A DNA stretch of 34,798 bases from CAZMGV01 sp964565925 (lineage in GTDB: Bacteria > JAGRBM01 > JAHCIT01). The stretch is from positions 1-34,798 of the forward strand of contig CAZMGV010000027.1 of NCBI GenBank assembly GCA_964565925.1, written 5' to 3'. How positions within the stretch are numbered: the first letter of the stretch is position 1; every line of letters begins with the position of its first letter. The position numbers and the translations under genes were made by a program. Below the pieces are notes generated by a model. That model ran no database searches. It had not been told where the DNA came from and saw only the letters and a list, made by a program, of their open reading frames with translations. Positions 22,295 to 33,200 of the stretch are shown here, piece by piece.

Positions 22295-23479
22295 TCAGGC
22301 CGGTTTCAGCCGGTCGCGCATCTGGTAGGCATACCGGTCCGTCATCCCCGCCACGTAGTCGCAGACGCACCGGTAGAGGCCCTTCTTTTCGATCCGGCTC
22401 CGGTAGGTATCCGGGAGCTGATCCGGCCTTTTGACGAAATAGTCGAACAGCGCCTGCACGATTTCATCGGTTTCCCGGTGCTTGGCCTCGACGGACGGGT
22501 GCTGATACAGGTTCCGGTAGAGAAACGCCTTCAGCTTTTTGCGCCTCGCGTCGGTCTGCTCCGGCATGGCGGCCAGCCACAGACCCTTTGACCGGATTTC
22601 GGCCGCTGAAGAGATATTCGCGGCAGACACCCTTCGGCCAGTCTCCGCCACCAGTTCCGAGATCAGGTATCCGATCAGCCAGCGGATCGCGGTCAGCCGG
22701 ACGATTTTCCCCGCGGTTTTTTCCGTCCGGGTGGTGACCGACGGACCGGCATCGCGGACGCGTTTGCGTGCCTCTTCGAGGGCCGTCCCCCACAGTTCGA
22801 CCTGCTCCAGCGCTTTCGGTTCAAGAAGACCCGACTCGAGGCCGTCATCAATATCGTGATTCAGGTAGGCAATTTCGTCGGAAAGATCGATCAGCTGGGC
22901 TTCGAGCGACGGGGGTTTGGCCGGGTCCAGCCGTTCGATCCGCTTGCAGGGCTTGTAGTGCTTGCCCGGCGAATGCTTGAGGATTCCCTCCCGGGTCACC
23001 CACGTCAGGTTAATACCCGGAAATCCCGGAAAACGGGTCTCCAGCTCTTCCACGATCCGCAGGGACTGGAGGTTGTGCTCGAAGCCGCCCTGGTCCTTCA
23101 TCAAAACGTTCAGGACGGCCTCGCCGGAATGTCCGAACGGCGGATGCCCCATGTCGTGGGAGAGAGCCAGCGCCTCGGCCAGGTCCTCGTTCAGGTCGAG
23201 CCGCCGGGCGATCGCCCGGCTTACCTGTGCCACCTCGATCGTGTGCGTCAGCCGGGTGCGGTAGTAGTCGCCCTCGTGATTGACGAACACCTGAGTCTTG
23301 TATTCGAGGCGCCGGAACGCACCGGTATGGATGATCCGGTCCCGGTCGCGTTCGAAATCGGGGCGCTCGTCATTATGGTCTTCCGGGTAGCGCCGTCCCC
23401 GCCCGGCCGGATGACGCTCGGCCCACGGCGCGAGCCGGCGTTCGGTATCCTGAGGACCTTTAGGTGGTGATCCCGCCAC
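22295..23479 (-). CDS. dgt: Deoxyguanosinetriphosphate triphosphohydrolase-like protein
   Basis: The enzyme cleaves dNTPs (dGTP in the classic case) to the deoxynucleoside and triphosphate. The HD motif is complete: His79 in TRLTHTIEV, His108-Asp109 in ALSHDMGHPPFGH, and the later Asp in DLSDEIAYLNHDIDDG. The N-terminus has the FERDRDRIIHTGAFRRLEYKTQVF family block. At 394 aa it is of the shorter dGTPase-like class. It starts at GTG (23479), three bases after the stop of the TPR gene, so it is co-transcribed with it. No terminator separates the pair. Confidence 0.93.
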   Translation of the reverse strand: MAGSPPKGPQDTERRLAPWAERHPAGRGRRYPEDHNDERPDFERDRDRIIHTGAFRRLEYKTQVFVNHEGDYYRTRLTHTIEVAQVSRAIARRLDLNEDLAEALALSHDMGHPPFGHSGEAVLNVLMKDQGGFEHNLQSLRIVEELETRFPGFPGINLTWVTREGILKHSPGKHYKPCKRIERLDPAKPPSLEAQLIDLSDEIAYLNHDIDDGLESGLLEPKALEQVELWGTALEEARKRVRDAGPSVTTRTEKTAGKIVRLTAIRWLIGYLISELVAETGRRVSAANISSAAEIRSKGLWLAAMPEQTDARRKKLKAFLYRNLYQHPSVEAKHRETDEIVQALFDYFVKRPDQLPDTYRSRIEKKGLYRCVCDYVAGMTDRYAYQMRDRLKPA

Positions 23480-23482
23480 GTT

Positions 23483-24850
23483 TCAGTATTTCTTCAGATC
23501 CACCAGCAGGTCTCGGATCTGCTGCGCGTCGGCCGCATTCGGGGCGAGCTGCAGGTACTTTTCAAAATAGTCTCGGGCCTCGCGGTACTGGTTCCGCTCG
23601 TAACAGTCGTAACCCAGATTGTAGTAGGCTGGCGGAAAGTTGGGGTCGACCTTCAGCGCCTGCTTGAGATAATCGACATATTTCTGCTTGTCGGTCTGCT
23701 CGAGTTTCAGCCCTTCGTTGTACCACCTGGCCGCCGGCCAGTTTGCCTGTTCGGGAGCCGGGGTGAAACCCGCCGGAACCGGCGCGGCAGCCGGGGCCGA
23801 ACCCGCTGCCGGACTTGCCGCCGGGCCTGCCGCTGGACCTGGCGGCGGCGCCATGGGAGCGGCAACAGGCTCCCCGAACTGTTTCTTCAGATCCGCGATC
23901 ACCGTCCTGACGTCGGTCGCTTCCGGAGCAGTCGGCTTCATGAACAGGTACTTTTCAAAAGCGGTCAGGGCTTCACGGTTCTGCTGCCGCTGATAATACA
24001 GTTCGCCGAGAGCGTAATAGGGTTCGGCAAAGGCCGGATCGAGCTGGGCGGCTTTCAAATAGTAGTCCCTCTCCTTGTCGGAATAGTCGCCTATCCGGGC
24101 GCCGCTATTGAACATCTCCCGGGCCTGCCGTTTGAGATCCGGCTTGGGAGGCGCCGGAGGAGGCACTGCCTTCGCCACTGGCGCCTTCGCCACCGGTGCG
24201 GCCTGCACGGCCGGTTTCTGCGCCTCCGGAGCATCGGCGGTGCTCAGTGTGACGGCCACAGCACTACCTGCGGCAGGGGCGGCAGGAGCCGCCGGGGCGG
24301 CTGCAACCGGCCCGTCAGCGGCCATCGCCACGCCCGCCTGCTGGATCAGTTTCTTGGCCTGCGCGGCGAGATCATCCTGGATCCCGAACAGGTCGCTCTT
24401 GGTGGAGCGGAGTTTTTTTACCGTTTCGTTGGGCGCATCCCCCAGAACCATGTTGAACCGGTAGGTATCGCCGGCCTTCTGGAAGCTCCCCCAGATCACG
24501 AACCGGGCGCCCGCCAGCCGGGCTAGTTCGAAAGCCTGGTCGAAGTTTATCTCGGTTCCCTTGGGCAGGTCCTGGACCTGCTGGATACGCCCCACATCCT
24601 GGCGCGGCACCACTTCAATCGATCCGGGCGATCCGATCTCGTATTCGAGTGTGCGGGCCACCCCATCGGCCTCTTTATCCGGACCGTTCAGGGTTTCACC
24701 GACCCGGACCGGTGGCAGAACCACCACCCGAACGGGCTGTGCGGCTTCAGCTGGAGGAGCACCAGCGGCCAGAAATGCCAATAGAGACGTCAACAGGACT
24801 TTAATAAGCGGTTTGTTTCGCAATTTGATCTTTTCCACAGGGGCCTTCAT
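23483..24850 (-). CDS. Secreted TPR protein with CsgG/FlgO-like N-terminal domain
   Basis: The 455-aa protein begins with a signal peptide (about 1-37: basic start, hydrophobic LIKVLLTSLLAFLAAG, APPAEAAQ cleavage region). Residues 38-170 hold VRVVVLPPVR, GVARTLEYEI, VEVVPRQDVG and GARFVIWGSFQKAGDTYRFNMVL, the pattern of the periplasmic CsgG/FlgO/TolB-like fold. Two Ala/Pro-rich linkers (about 175-240 and 330-370) alternate with two TPR segments (240-310 and 375-450), each with a YYALGELYYQRQQNREALTAFEKYL-like repeat. It is probably periplasmic or outer-membrane associated, acting as a scaffold. Its stop is three bases before the dgt start. It is divergent from cysE. Confidence 0.8.
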   Translation of the reverse strand: MKAPVEKIKLRNKPLIKVLLTSLLAFLAAGAPPAEAAQPVRVVVLPPVRVGETLNGPDKEADGVARTLEYEIGSPGSIEVVPRQDVGRIQQVQDLPKGTEINFDQAFELARLAGARFVIWGSFQKAGDTYRFNMVLGDAPNETVKKLRSTKSDLFGIQDDLAAQAKKLIQQAGVAMAADGPVAAAPAAPAAPAAGSAVAVTLSTADAPEAQKPAVQAAPVAKAPVAKAVPPPAPPKPDLKRQAREMFNSGARIGDYSDKERDYYLKAAQLDPAFAEPYYALGELYYQRQQNREALTAFEKYLFMKPTAPEATDVRTVIADLKKQFGEPVAAPMAPPPGPAAGPAASPAAGSAPAAAPVPAGFTPAPEQANWPAARWYNEGLKLEQTDKQKYVDYLKQALKVDPNFPPAYYNLGYDCYERNQYREARDYFEKYLQLAPNAADAQQIRDLLVDLKKY

Positions 24851-24966
24851 AAATATAGGTGGGTGGGCGTTATCTCCAAAGCATAGCGCCTTTATGGTCT
24901 TCTTGGAACGGTATCCGGGAAGATCGGACGTACTGGACGACCAGCCGCCTTCGAAAGGGACCTGCT

Positions 24967-25734
24967 TTGCTATCGATTCTGAAGAAGATCCGAGAAGATG
25001 TCCGGACTGTCTTTGAGCGTGATCCGGCCGCCCGCAGCACGGCGGAAGTGCTTCTCTGCTACCCCGGGCTCCATGCGGTCTGGATCCACCAGATCGCCCA
25101 CCGCATGTGGAAGAACGACCAGAAGCTGGCCGCCCGTTACCTGAGCCATATGACCCGGTTTGCGACCGGTATCGAAATCCATCCGGGCGCCACCATCGGG
25201 CGCCGGGTGTTCATCGACCACGGTCTGGGTGTCGTGATCGGCGAAACCGCCGAGATCGGCGACGACGTGCTGATGTACCACGGGGTTACCCTTGGCGGCA
25301 CCAGCCTCGAAAAAGGCAAGCGTCATCCCACCATCGGCAACCATGTCGTCATCGGCAACGGCGCCCGCATTATCGGCCCGATCGAGATCGGCCATCATTC
25401 GAAGATCGGTGCCGGGTCGGTGGTCGTCAAAGAAACCCCGCCCCACTCCGTCGTGGTCGGCATACCAGGCCGGATCGTCAAGACCGAGATACCCGGCGAC
25501 GACGCTGCCGAAGAGCGTATGCTCCAGGACCAGAGCGTCATGCCCGATCCGGAAACGGATGAGATTGAAGAACTGAAGGCGCGCAACGACCAGCTGGAAA
25601 ACGCCCTCGACAAGCTCCAGCAGGAACTGGACCGGCTCCAGGGCGACTTCGACCAGGCCCGCGGCGTGGACCGGCTGCTCTCGACGGTCGACACCTATAA
25701 CGCGAGGGGCCCGCGCCGCCTCCGGTCAAAATAA
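24967..25734 (+). CDS. cysE: Serine O-acetyltransferase with C-terminal coiled coil
   Basis: CysE acetylates serine with acetyl-CoA, the first step of cysteine synthesis. The start is a TTG at 24967 behind AAAGGGA; this gives the family beginning KKIREDVRTVFERDPAARS. The left-handed beta-helix has hexapeptide repeats (about 68-165: IHPGATIGRRVFIDHGLGVVIGE, LMYHGVTLGG, HPTIGNHVVIGNGA) with the catalytic His85 and His105. It ends with GIPGRIV (165-171). Residues 198-240 are a strong heptad coiled coil (EIEELKARNDQLENALDKL), which is not in the classic short CysE and could mediate partner binding. A terminator follows and then the cysteine desulfurase. Confidence 0.94.
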   Translation: MLSILKKIREDVRTVFERDPAARSTAEVLLCYPGLHAVWIHQIAHRMWKNDQKLAARYLSHMTRFATGIEIHPGATIGRRVFIDHGLGVVIGETAEIGDDVLMYHGVTLGGTSLEKGKRHPTIGNHVVIGNGARIIGPIEIGHHSKIGAGSVVVKETPPHSVVVGIPGRIVKTEIPGDDAAEERMLQDQSVMPDPETDEIEELKARNDQLENALDKLQQELDRLQGDFDQARGVDRLLSTVDTYNARGPRRLRSK

Positions 25735-25761
25735 GCCTCCCGGCTGCTGCCGGGACCGGAT

Positions 25762-25785
25762 GGGCGAGGCGTGCCTCGCCCTTTT
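25762..25785 (+). terminator. Intrinsic terminator after cysE
   Basis: GGGCGAGGC (25762-25770) and GCCTCGCCC (25773-25781) are exact complements around GT, followed by TTTT. A small CCGGC/GCCGG hairpin precedes it at about 25740-25754. It lies 27 bases after the cysE stop. Confidence 0.75.
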
Positions 25786-25807
25786 CATTTCGGTAGATTG
25801 TACACCC

Positions 25808-26962
25808 ATGGCGCGCATTTATCTCGACTGGAACGCGACCGCACCACTCCGCCCGCAGGCGAAGGCGGCGGCCGTTGAAGCGCTGGAGGTATTCGGCAAT
25901 CCCTCCAGCATTCACGAGGAAGGCCGCCGGGCGCGCAAGATTCGGGAAGATGCGAGGGAAAGGATCGCCGTCTGGCTCAAGGTTTCCCCGGAATCGCTGA
26001 CTTTCACGAGCGGCGGTACTGAATCGAACGCAGTCGCGCTTCACGGCCTCGCCGCCCGGCTTTCCGGCGGGAAGGCCGGCGAGATTCCGCATCTGGCCGT
26101 TACGGCGGCCGAGCATCCGAGTGTCCTCGAACCTGCGAAAGCGCTGGCCGCACAGGGCCGGGTCAGGCTGACACTGCTGAGAGTCACCCCCACCGGCTTG
26201 CTCGATCTGGATTTCCTGCGCGAGCTGATCCGTAAAGATCCGCCCGGGGTCCTGTCGGTTCAGGCTGCCAACAACGAAACCGGAGCTGTTCAGCCTTTGA
26301 CCGAAGTCTCCGCTTTTGCCCGGGAAGCAGGCGCCAGACTTCATGTGGATGCGACCCAGATACCGGGCCGGCTTCCCCTGCCCGGGGCCGCCTCAGGAGC
26401 CTTATGGGGAGCCGACTTTGTCACCCTGTCCGGTCACAAGATCGGCGCCCTGAAGGGCGTGGGCGTCCTGGTGAACCCTAGACGTCTCCCTTTTCCACCG
26501 CTCATCTCCGGAGGTCCGCAGGAGCGCGGAAGACGTGCTGGCACCGAGAACCTTCCCGCCATCGCCTCCTTCGGTGCGGCTGCCCAGGCGCTCGCCGCCT
26601 CTGAAGCGCCGGAAATCGCACACTTGGGACAACTCGACCGGGAGTTTCTGGAACTGCTGGGCGGGAGCCCGTTCCGCCTGAACAGCGGCGACGCACCCCG
26701 TCTGCCCAATACCTGGAATCTTCGCCTCAACGAGGAAGCCGAGCCGGTCCTGCAGGCACTGGATCTGGAAGGCATCGCTGTCTCCTCCGGATCGGCCTGC
26801 TCGTCCGGATCGGTGGAGCCCAGCCCCGTACTTCTGGCGATGGGCCTCAGCCCCAACGAGGCCCGCGCTTCGCTACGGGTCAGTGCCGGCCGGTTGACCA
26901 CGACGGACGAACTGGCTGTATTCTTCGAGACACTCGGACGGATCACTTCCCGTTCACGATGA
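25808..26962 (+). CDS. Cysteine desulfurase (NifS/IscS type)
   Basis: This PLP enzyme turns cysteine to alanine plus persulfide for iron-sulfur clusters and other thio-cofactors. I start at ATG 25808, giving MARIYLDWNATAPL. Characteristic residues are TSGGTESNA (68-75), His103 in AEHPSV, NNETG (155-159), Asp181 in HVDATQ, PLP Lys211 in SGHKIGALKG, and the active-site Cys331 in SSGSACSSG. At 384 aa it is the normal size. It lies downstream of cysE, so cysteine supply and sulfur use are neighbours, but a terminator between them suggests separate transcription. I did not see iscU, a sufE-like gene or a thiI/mnmA partner next to it, so the exact acceptor is unknown. Confidence 0.93.
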   Translation: MARIYLDWNATAPLRPQAKAAAVEALEVFGNPSSIHEEGRRARKIREDARERIAVWLKVSPESLTFTSGGTESNAVALHGLAARLSGGKAGEIPHLAVTAAEHPSVLEPAKALAAQGRVRLTLLRVTPTGLLDLDFLRELIRKDPPGVLSVQAANNETGAVQPLTEVSAFAREAGARLHVDATQIPGRLPLPGAASGALWGADFVTLSGHKIGALKGVGVLVNPRRLPFPPLISGGPQERGRRAGTENLPAIASFGAAAQALAASEAPEIAHLGQLDREFLELLGGSPFRLNSGDAPRLPNTWNLRLNEEAEPVLQALDLEGIAVSSGSACSSGSVEPSPVLLAMGLSPNEARASLRVSAGRLTTTDELAVFFETLGRITSRSR

Positions 26963-26995
26963 AAACAGACACAAGCAGATAGCAGCGGCAAAGAG

Positions 26996-27025
26996 AAAGG
27001 GCGGTCCTCGCAGGGGCCGCCCTTT
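26996..27025. terminator. Bidirectional terminator between convergent genes
   Basis: AAAGGGCGG (26996-27004) pairs with CCGCCCTTT (27017-27025), with further partial pairing inside. The stem begins 33 bases after the cysteine desulfurase stop and ends 54 bases before the giant gene stop. A-rich and T-rich flanks exist on both sides, so it can serve both strands. Confidence 0.72.
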
Positions 27026-27079
27026 CGTTCAGGTGGCAGGTGGTCCAGCCGGTTTCCGGCCCGGATCCCTTCCGGGACT

Positions 27080-27238
27080 TTACGCCCGGCGACGCCGCCT
27101 GATGCGGACCGCAGCCGCGCCCGTCAGGAGCACCAGCCACATGGCCATCGTCGGATCGGACGCGCCGGTTATACAGCCGCCGCCGCCCTTGTTCGGGTCG
27201 CCCGTGGTCCCGCCGCCCGTACCGCCGCCGCCGCCGCC
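27080..27238 (-). other. C-terminal Gly-Cys/transmembrane/Arg sorting-like tail of the giant protein
   Basis: The last 52 residues run from a Gly-Gly-Thr-rich linker through DPNKGGGGCITGASDPTMA to a single hydrophobic span (MAMWLVLLTGAAAV) and a basic end (RIRRRRRA). A Cys shortly before a span, followed by a short Arg cluster, is the three-part plan of the MYXO-CTERM and JDVT-CTERM sorting tails, which are thought to be cut by intramembrane CPBP-type proteases. The GGGGC then DP before the span looks closest to the JDVT type. Assignment is by eye. Confidence 0.6.
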
Positions 27239-30200
27239 AGGAGCGGAGACAAGGATCGAGAACGGCCCGATAGTCGCTGTCGCGGTACCGTCGGACACCG
27301 AGTAGACGATACTCGTGTAACCGCCGATATCCGCCGCCTGCGGGATGCCGTGCAGGAGCCCGGTCGCCGGATCCACCGTCAGCCAGCTCGGCTTGTTGAC
27401 CACCGTAATCACCAGACTGGCGAATGCCGTATCCGGATCGATAATCGTCGGCTGGAATGTGTAGTTCGTGTTGACCGTTGCCGTACCGGACGGGGTTCCT
27501 GTCAGGGTCGGCGGCATCGTCAGCGTGATCTCAAATCCGGGCAGTGTGACCGGATCGTTCACGCCGTCAGTAACGGTGATGATGAAGTCGCCGTACAGGT
27601 CGCCCGAAGCACCGGTAATGGCTGCATTATTGAACAGCGCACCGGATCCGCCCTGGAAGGCCATCCACGGCGGTGCAGCCGGCAGCGTGACCGGAGGCGG
27701 AATCGGCGGCGTATACTGCAGTGTGAAGACCAGAGTATCTGTATCTTCCCCATTGGTGGTCGTCGGCGTGAAGGTGTAACTGCCGCCGATGCTCGCCGTC
27801 GTGGGCGCCACACCGGAGATTACCGGCGGAGCGTTCACGATGAAGTGCAGCGTGGTGCCGTAAATCGTCGGATCGAAGTTGCCGTCGGTTACGCCGATAT
27901 TGACGTCGTAGGTGCCCGCATCATCGACCGTCGGGCGGCCGGGGGCCGTATCGAAGTGGCCGGTGACCGGATCGAACAGCATCCAGTCGGGCAGCGTATC
28001 GACCGAGTAAACGAGCCGGCTCAGGTCGCCCGGATCCGGATCGGTCGGGGTCCAGCAGACTTCCGGCAGTTCGTCGATACCCGAAACCAGCCGGGTAACG
28101 GCGACCGTGTAGGAGGTTTGAACCGCACAGCCCGGCGTCGTTCCGTCGGCGACGACGGTCGCAGGAGTATTGACCGTGATCGAGAAGGCCGGCAGCGGCG
28201 TCGGCGGGTTGATGCCGTCGTCCACCGAGATCACGATGTCGACGTATGAACCGCGGTCTGCCGCAACCAGGTTAACCGTGCTGGTCAGCGATCCGTTCGC
28301 CGGATTGAACGTCGACCAGTACGGCTGGTTCTGGATCAGGAAGGTGATCCCGTCACCATCCGGATCGCTCGCCGACGGGATGAACGAATACGAGGAACCC
28401 ACCGGCGCCACGAGACCCGGAGAACCGATAATCGTCGGCGGATTGTTCACAATGATGCTGAACGCGGGTAGCGACACCGGCGGATTAATTCCGTCGTCCG
28501 CCGAAATGATGATATTCGTGTAGGTGCTGTTTGTCGTGTCGGCACGGATCGGATCGCCGTACAGGCGGCCAGTCGTCGTGTCGAAATGCGCCCAGGGCGG
28601 CTTGTTCGCCACACTGAACACCAGAACGTCATCATCCGGATCGGCCGAATCCGGGGTAAATGAATACAGGACACCCGGATTCGCCAGACCGCCGGGCGTG
28701 CCGCCGATCGTCGGCGGCAGGTTCGGACGGGTCACCGTGATCGTGAACTTCGGACCCAGGACTTCGTCATTGTATGGATCGATCGCAGATATCTCGATAC
28801 CAGCGAAATCGCCCGCGTTATTATTCAACGGAGTACCTGTCAAGATACCCGTAGTCTGATCGAAGAGGGCCCACGAGGGCTTGTTCTTGATCTTGTACAC
28901 AAGCTGCGGCGGTGCATTATCGAGGTCCGATCCGCCGGGATTACAGGTGAACGGGACATTGGCGGGAATCGAAATGTCTACGCACGGGTTAATACCCGGT
29001 GGAGTAAACGACGGCGCCGAATTGATAATCAGATTGTAAGACGCAGAGACCACGTTATTCACGTTGGCCAGCGGACTACCCGTCTGATCCTGCACTTGTA
29101 CAGTAACGGTCCAGAATGCTGGATTCGGAACGACGACATTTGCCAGCAGCGGGGCAAACGATCCTGTTATTGCACCTGCCGGATCAATTGAAAGATACGG
29201 AGTAAGTGTCGGGTTCGTATTCAACGTATACGCGAGAATATCTCCCGCATTCACGTCAGTCGCCTTAACCTCCAGTTCGTATACCTTATTGGCACCAACC
29301 GTCTGGGCGGGTAGCGGATCGATAACCGGCGGCGAATTGGCGATAATTGTAAACGGTACCAGCGGCTGCGGAGCGAAGTTGCCATCGCTCACCGATACTA
29401 TGATGTTCGCATAAGTTCCGGCATCTGCCGCCACCGGACGGCCCGGCTTGTTGGTGACCGCACCGGTCGTCTGGTTGAACTGGGCGAAGTCGGGCAGGTT
29501 CTGGACCGACCACGTCAGCACTTCCGCATCGACGTCGACGGCCGAAACCGTGACGTTCAGCGTGCCGGCCGGATTCGTCGCGACATTAATCGTGCTGCTC
29601 GCGAGCACCGGATTATACGACGGCACCGGCGGGGAGTTCACGATGATCGTGAACGGTCCGAGCGCCACCGGGGGGTTCATGCCGTCCGACACCTGGATCA
29701 GGATACCGGAATACGAACCGCGGTCGCTGCCGGCCGGCGTGCCAGTAATGGCCCCGGTCCCGACCGTGCAGGTCGCCCAGGCGGGGCAGTTCACGAACGA
29801 ATAGGTCAGCGTGTCCGTCAGATTCGCGTCCGAGGCCGTCGGCGTGAAGCTGTATGGCGAGCCGACCGGAGCGAAACTCGGCGGCACGCCGGAAATGACC
29901 GGCGGGCTGTTGACGGCGATCGGGAACGCCGGGAGCGCCGTCGTCTGCAGGGTGACCGTATCCCTGACGCTGATCGTGATGCCGGTATATGGACTGTTCG
30001 TGGCGTCAGCGACCACCGGGGTACCGGTGAGTGCGCCCGTGACACTGTTGAACAGCGCCCAGGCCGGCATGTTCACGATCTGGAAGTCGATCGCGTGGCC
30101 CACAGGGCTCGAGGCGGTCGGGGTGAAGGAGTACAGCACACCCGGCGTCGCAATTGTCGACGGCGTCCCGCTGATGAGCGGAGCACCGGAGACAACGATG

Positions 30201-33200
30201 TCGAATGCCGGCAGTGCGGTCGTCTGGAACCCGTCCGTGACACTGATCGTAACGTTCTTGTAGATGCCCACCGAAGCGGCAGGGATAGCCGACGCGCGGG
30301 TCAGAGCGCCCGTCGACGGGCTGAAAGACGCCCACGACGGCTTGCCGGCGATGCTGTAGGTCAGGCCGTCCGCATCTCCGTCCGTCGCCATCGGTAGCGA
30401 CGGCGGGAAGTTGTAGGTGCTACCCGCATTGACGAGCGTCGGTATGGCGAAGGCGGCCGGCGTAAACTGCGGGGCCGCATTCACGACAATGTTGAAGTTC
30501 AGAACGTTGGACAGGAGCGGAACCGGGTTCCCGTTTTCCGTCGCCTGGACGGAGACAAGGTACGTGCCCGCATCCGCATCCGCGGGCGTACCGGTGATCG
30601 TACCGGCCGTCGGGCTGCAGATCGCCCAGCCGGGGCAGGTCACACCGAAGTCGTAGGTCAGAACGTCGCTGTTCGGATCGGTGCCGGTCACACCGAACGT
30701 GAACACCTTGTCCGGCACCGCGCGCGGCGGGACGGCGGCCGAGAGGACCGGTGCGCCGTTCACCTTTATGGCGAACGCCGGGGTCGGAACGGCCGGGAAG
30801 ATGTTGTCATAAATCGAGATCACGATGCCCGAATAGGTGCCGACCTGAGCGTTGGTCAGTGCGCCTGAAGACGAGATCTGGCCGTTGGCCGGGTTGAACG
30901 ATGCCCAGGACGGCAGGTTCGTTACGGAATAGAGCACCGGGTTGGACGCCGTGAAGCCCGGCGTAAACGAGTAGGCGGCCCCGACGTTCACGGTATCCGG
31001 GTTCAGCACCGGCCCCGTGATCGTGGGCGGCGCGCTGACCGTGATGGTGAATTCGGGGAAGCTCACGTAGGTCGTTCCGCCGTCGTCCGTGACGCGGAGA
31101 ACCACATGCTGGTATGAACCCGCGGCGACCGGGGGAACCGGACTCGACAGGTTGCCGGTGACCGGATTGACGGCCATCCACGGCGGAGCGTTCAGGACCG
31201 ACCAGGTGAACGCCACATCGTCAAAGTCGAAGATCGTGGGCGTGTAGCCGGCGACTCCGCCGTACGGCGAGCCAACGTTGACCTGGGTCGGCGGTGTGGC
31301 AGAGCCCAGCACCGGCAGCGCGTTAACGTCGATCTGGTAGCCCGGGAGCTGGACCGTCGGATTGATGAGGTCATCGACCTGGATGACAAGGGCCGCAGAC
31401 AGGCCCGAATCGAGCTGGCTCGGGGTACCGCTGATCTGGCCGGTCGCGGGGTCAAACAGCGCCCAGAGCGGCAGGTTCGCCGGAGTCTGGAGCGAGAAGG
31501 TAAGCGTATCGCCGTCGGCGTCGCTCGAAACCGGGGTGAACGAATAGAGCGCGTTCGGGATCGCTCGCACAGCCGGGGTGCCCGAAAGCACCGGCGAGGC
31601 GTTGACCCGGATCTGGAACACCCTCTGACCCGTGGTCTGATAGCCGTCGGTCGCCTTGATGGTGATCAGATCGAACAGGCCGGGCACCGCCGTCGAGGGG
31701 TCGCCCTGCAGCTGGCCGGTGGCCGTATTGAAGGATGTCCACGGCGGCTGGTTATCAATTGTATAGATCACCGTGTCAGGCGGGACGTTTCCGTCCGTCG
31801 CCAGGTTGGCGGCGTGGAAGGTCGTCATGCCGGCAAAGTGGGAAATATCCGCGTCGACCGAGGGAGCCAGGAAAGAGGGCGGGATATTGACCGTGATGCC
31901 GTAAGAAACCGGCAGGCCGGAATCGAGACCGCCCGGATCCGTAGCGACGACGTCAACCGTGTAGTTGCCGCCATCGGCCGCGCTCGGCGTTCCGGCGATC
32001 TTGCCGGTCGCCGTATCGCAGGTAGCCCAGATCGGGCAGGTCCCCTGGAAGTCGAAGACAAGCGTGTCGTTATTCGGATCGGTGCTCGGGATCGTGAATG
32101 TAAACGCGGCACCGGGTACGGCGCGGGCCGGGGTACCGGCCAGCAGTGACGGCGCGCCGTTCACCTGGATATCGAACGGTCCAAGAACGGACGGGTCATT
32201 CACACCGTCGCTCAGCGAGATCGTGATGTCCTTGTAGAGGCCGATCTCCGGAACTCCGACGTTGAACGGACTCGTGAAGTCGCCGGTGGCGGTATTGAAC
32301 TGCGTCCACGACGGCTGGTTCGTGATCGACCATACCAGTGTATCGGCATCGGGCGTGGTAAACGTGATGCCGGTGAACAACAGGGAGTTACCCACGTTTA
32401 CATAAATCGTGCCGGGGTTCGGTTCGGTGATGACCGGCGGCTGGTTCATGTCGAGGATGAAGAAGAACACCGGGGACAGGGCACCATCAGACAGCGTGTA
32501 GTCTATATGCCACGGCGCATCGATTCCGTCGGCGGCGGTCGGAGTACCGGTGATGGAACCGGTCACCGCGTCGCAAACGGCCCACGACGGGCAGGCGTCT
32601 CCTAGCTGGGTGTTCATCGCCAGAATGGTCACCACATCGCCGTTGGGATCGGTGAGCTCCGGAACGAACTCGAACGCTACACCCGGCTGGATGACTGCCG
32701 GAGTGTTTGCGATCGTCGGCGCACCGTTCACCTTGATCGTGAACGGCGGCATAAACACAACCGGCGTGATAAAGTCCGTCACCGAGATCTGCAGGGTGTA
32801 GTTACCCACGTCGGTAACTGCCGGCGTGCCGGACAGTGCGCCGGTTGCCGGATTGAAGGCGAGCCATGCCGGGCGGCCGGTCACCGAGTACTGAATGGCA
32901 TCGCCGTCCGGATCCGTCGCGACGACAAGCGGCACGCCCGGGGGGCCGAACTGATAGGGGGTAAGCGGGTTGATCGTTATATCCGTGGCCAGCGGCGGGT
33001 TAAATGTCGGCGCACCGTTCACACGGATATTGAACGACGGCAGACAGGCGGCCGGGTTCGGGAGCGCAATGACATCGTCGTCGACACAGATGTCGATCGG
33101 ACCGTACAGCACTCCGGAATCCGCCACGGTCGGCGTACCGGAGAGCTCACCCGTCAGCGTATTGAAGACCGCCCAGGACGGCTGTCCGGCAATGCTGAAG

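Noticed and set aside
27350..28249. 299-codon forward frame and other forward frames over 27-34 kb
   Set aside because: They are Arg-rich shadows opposite the giant Ig-repeat gene, with no starts, domains or spacing consistent with genes.
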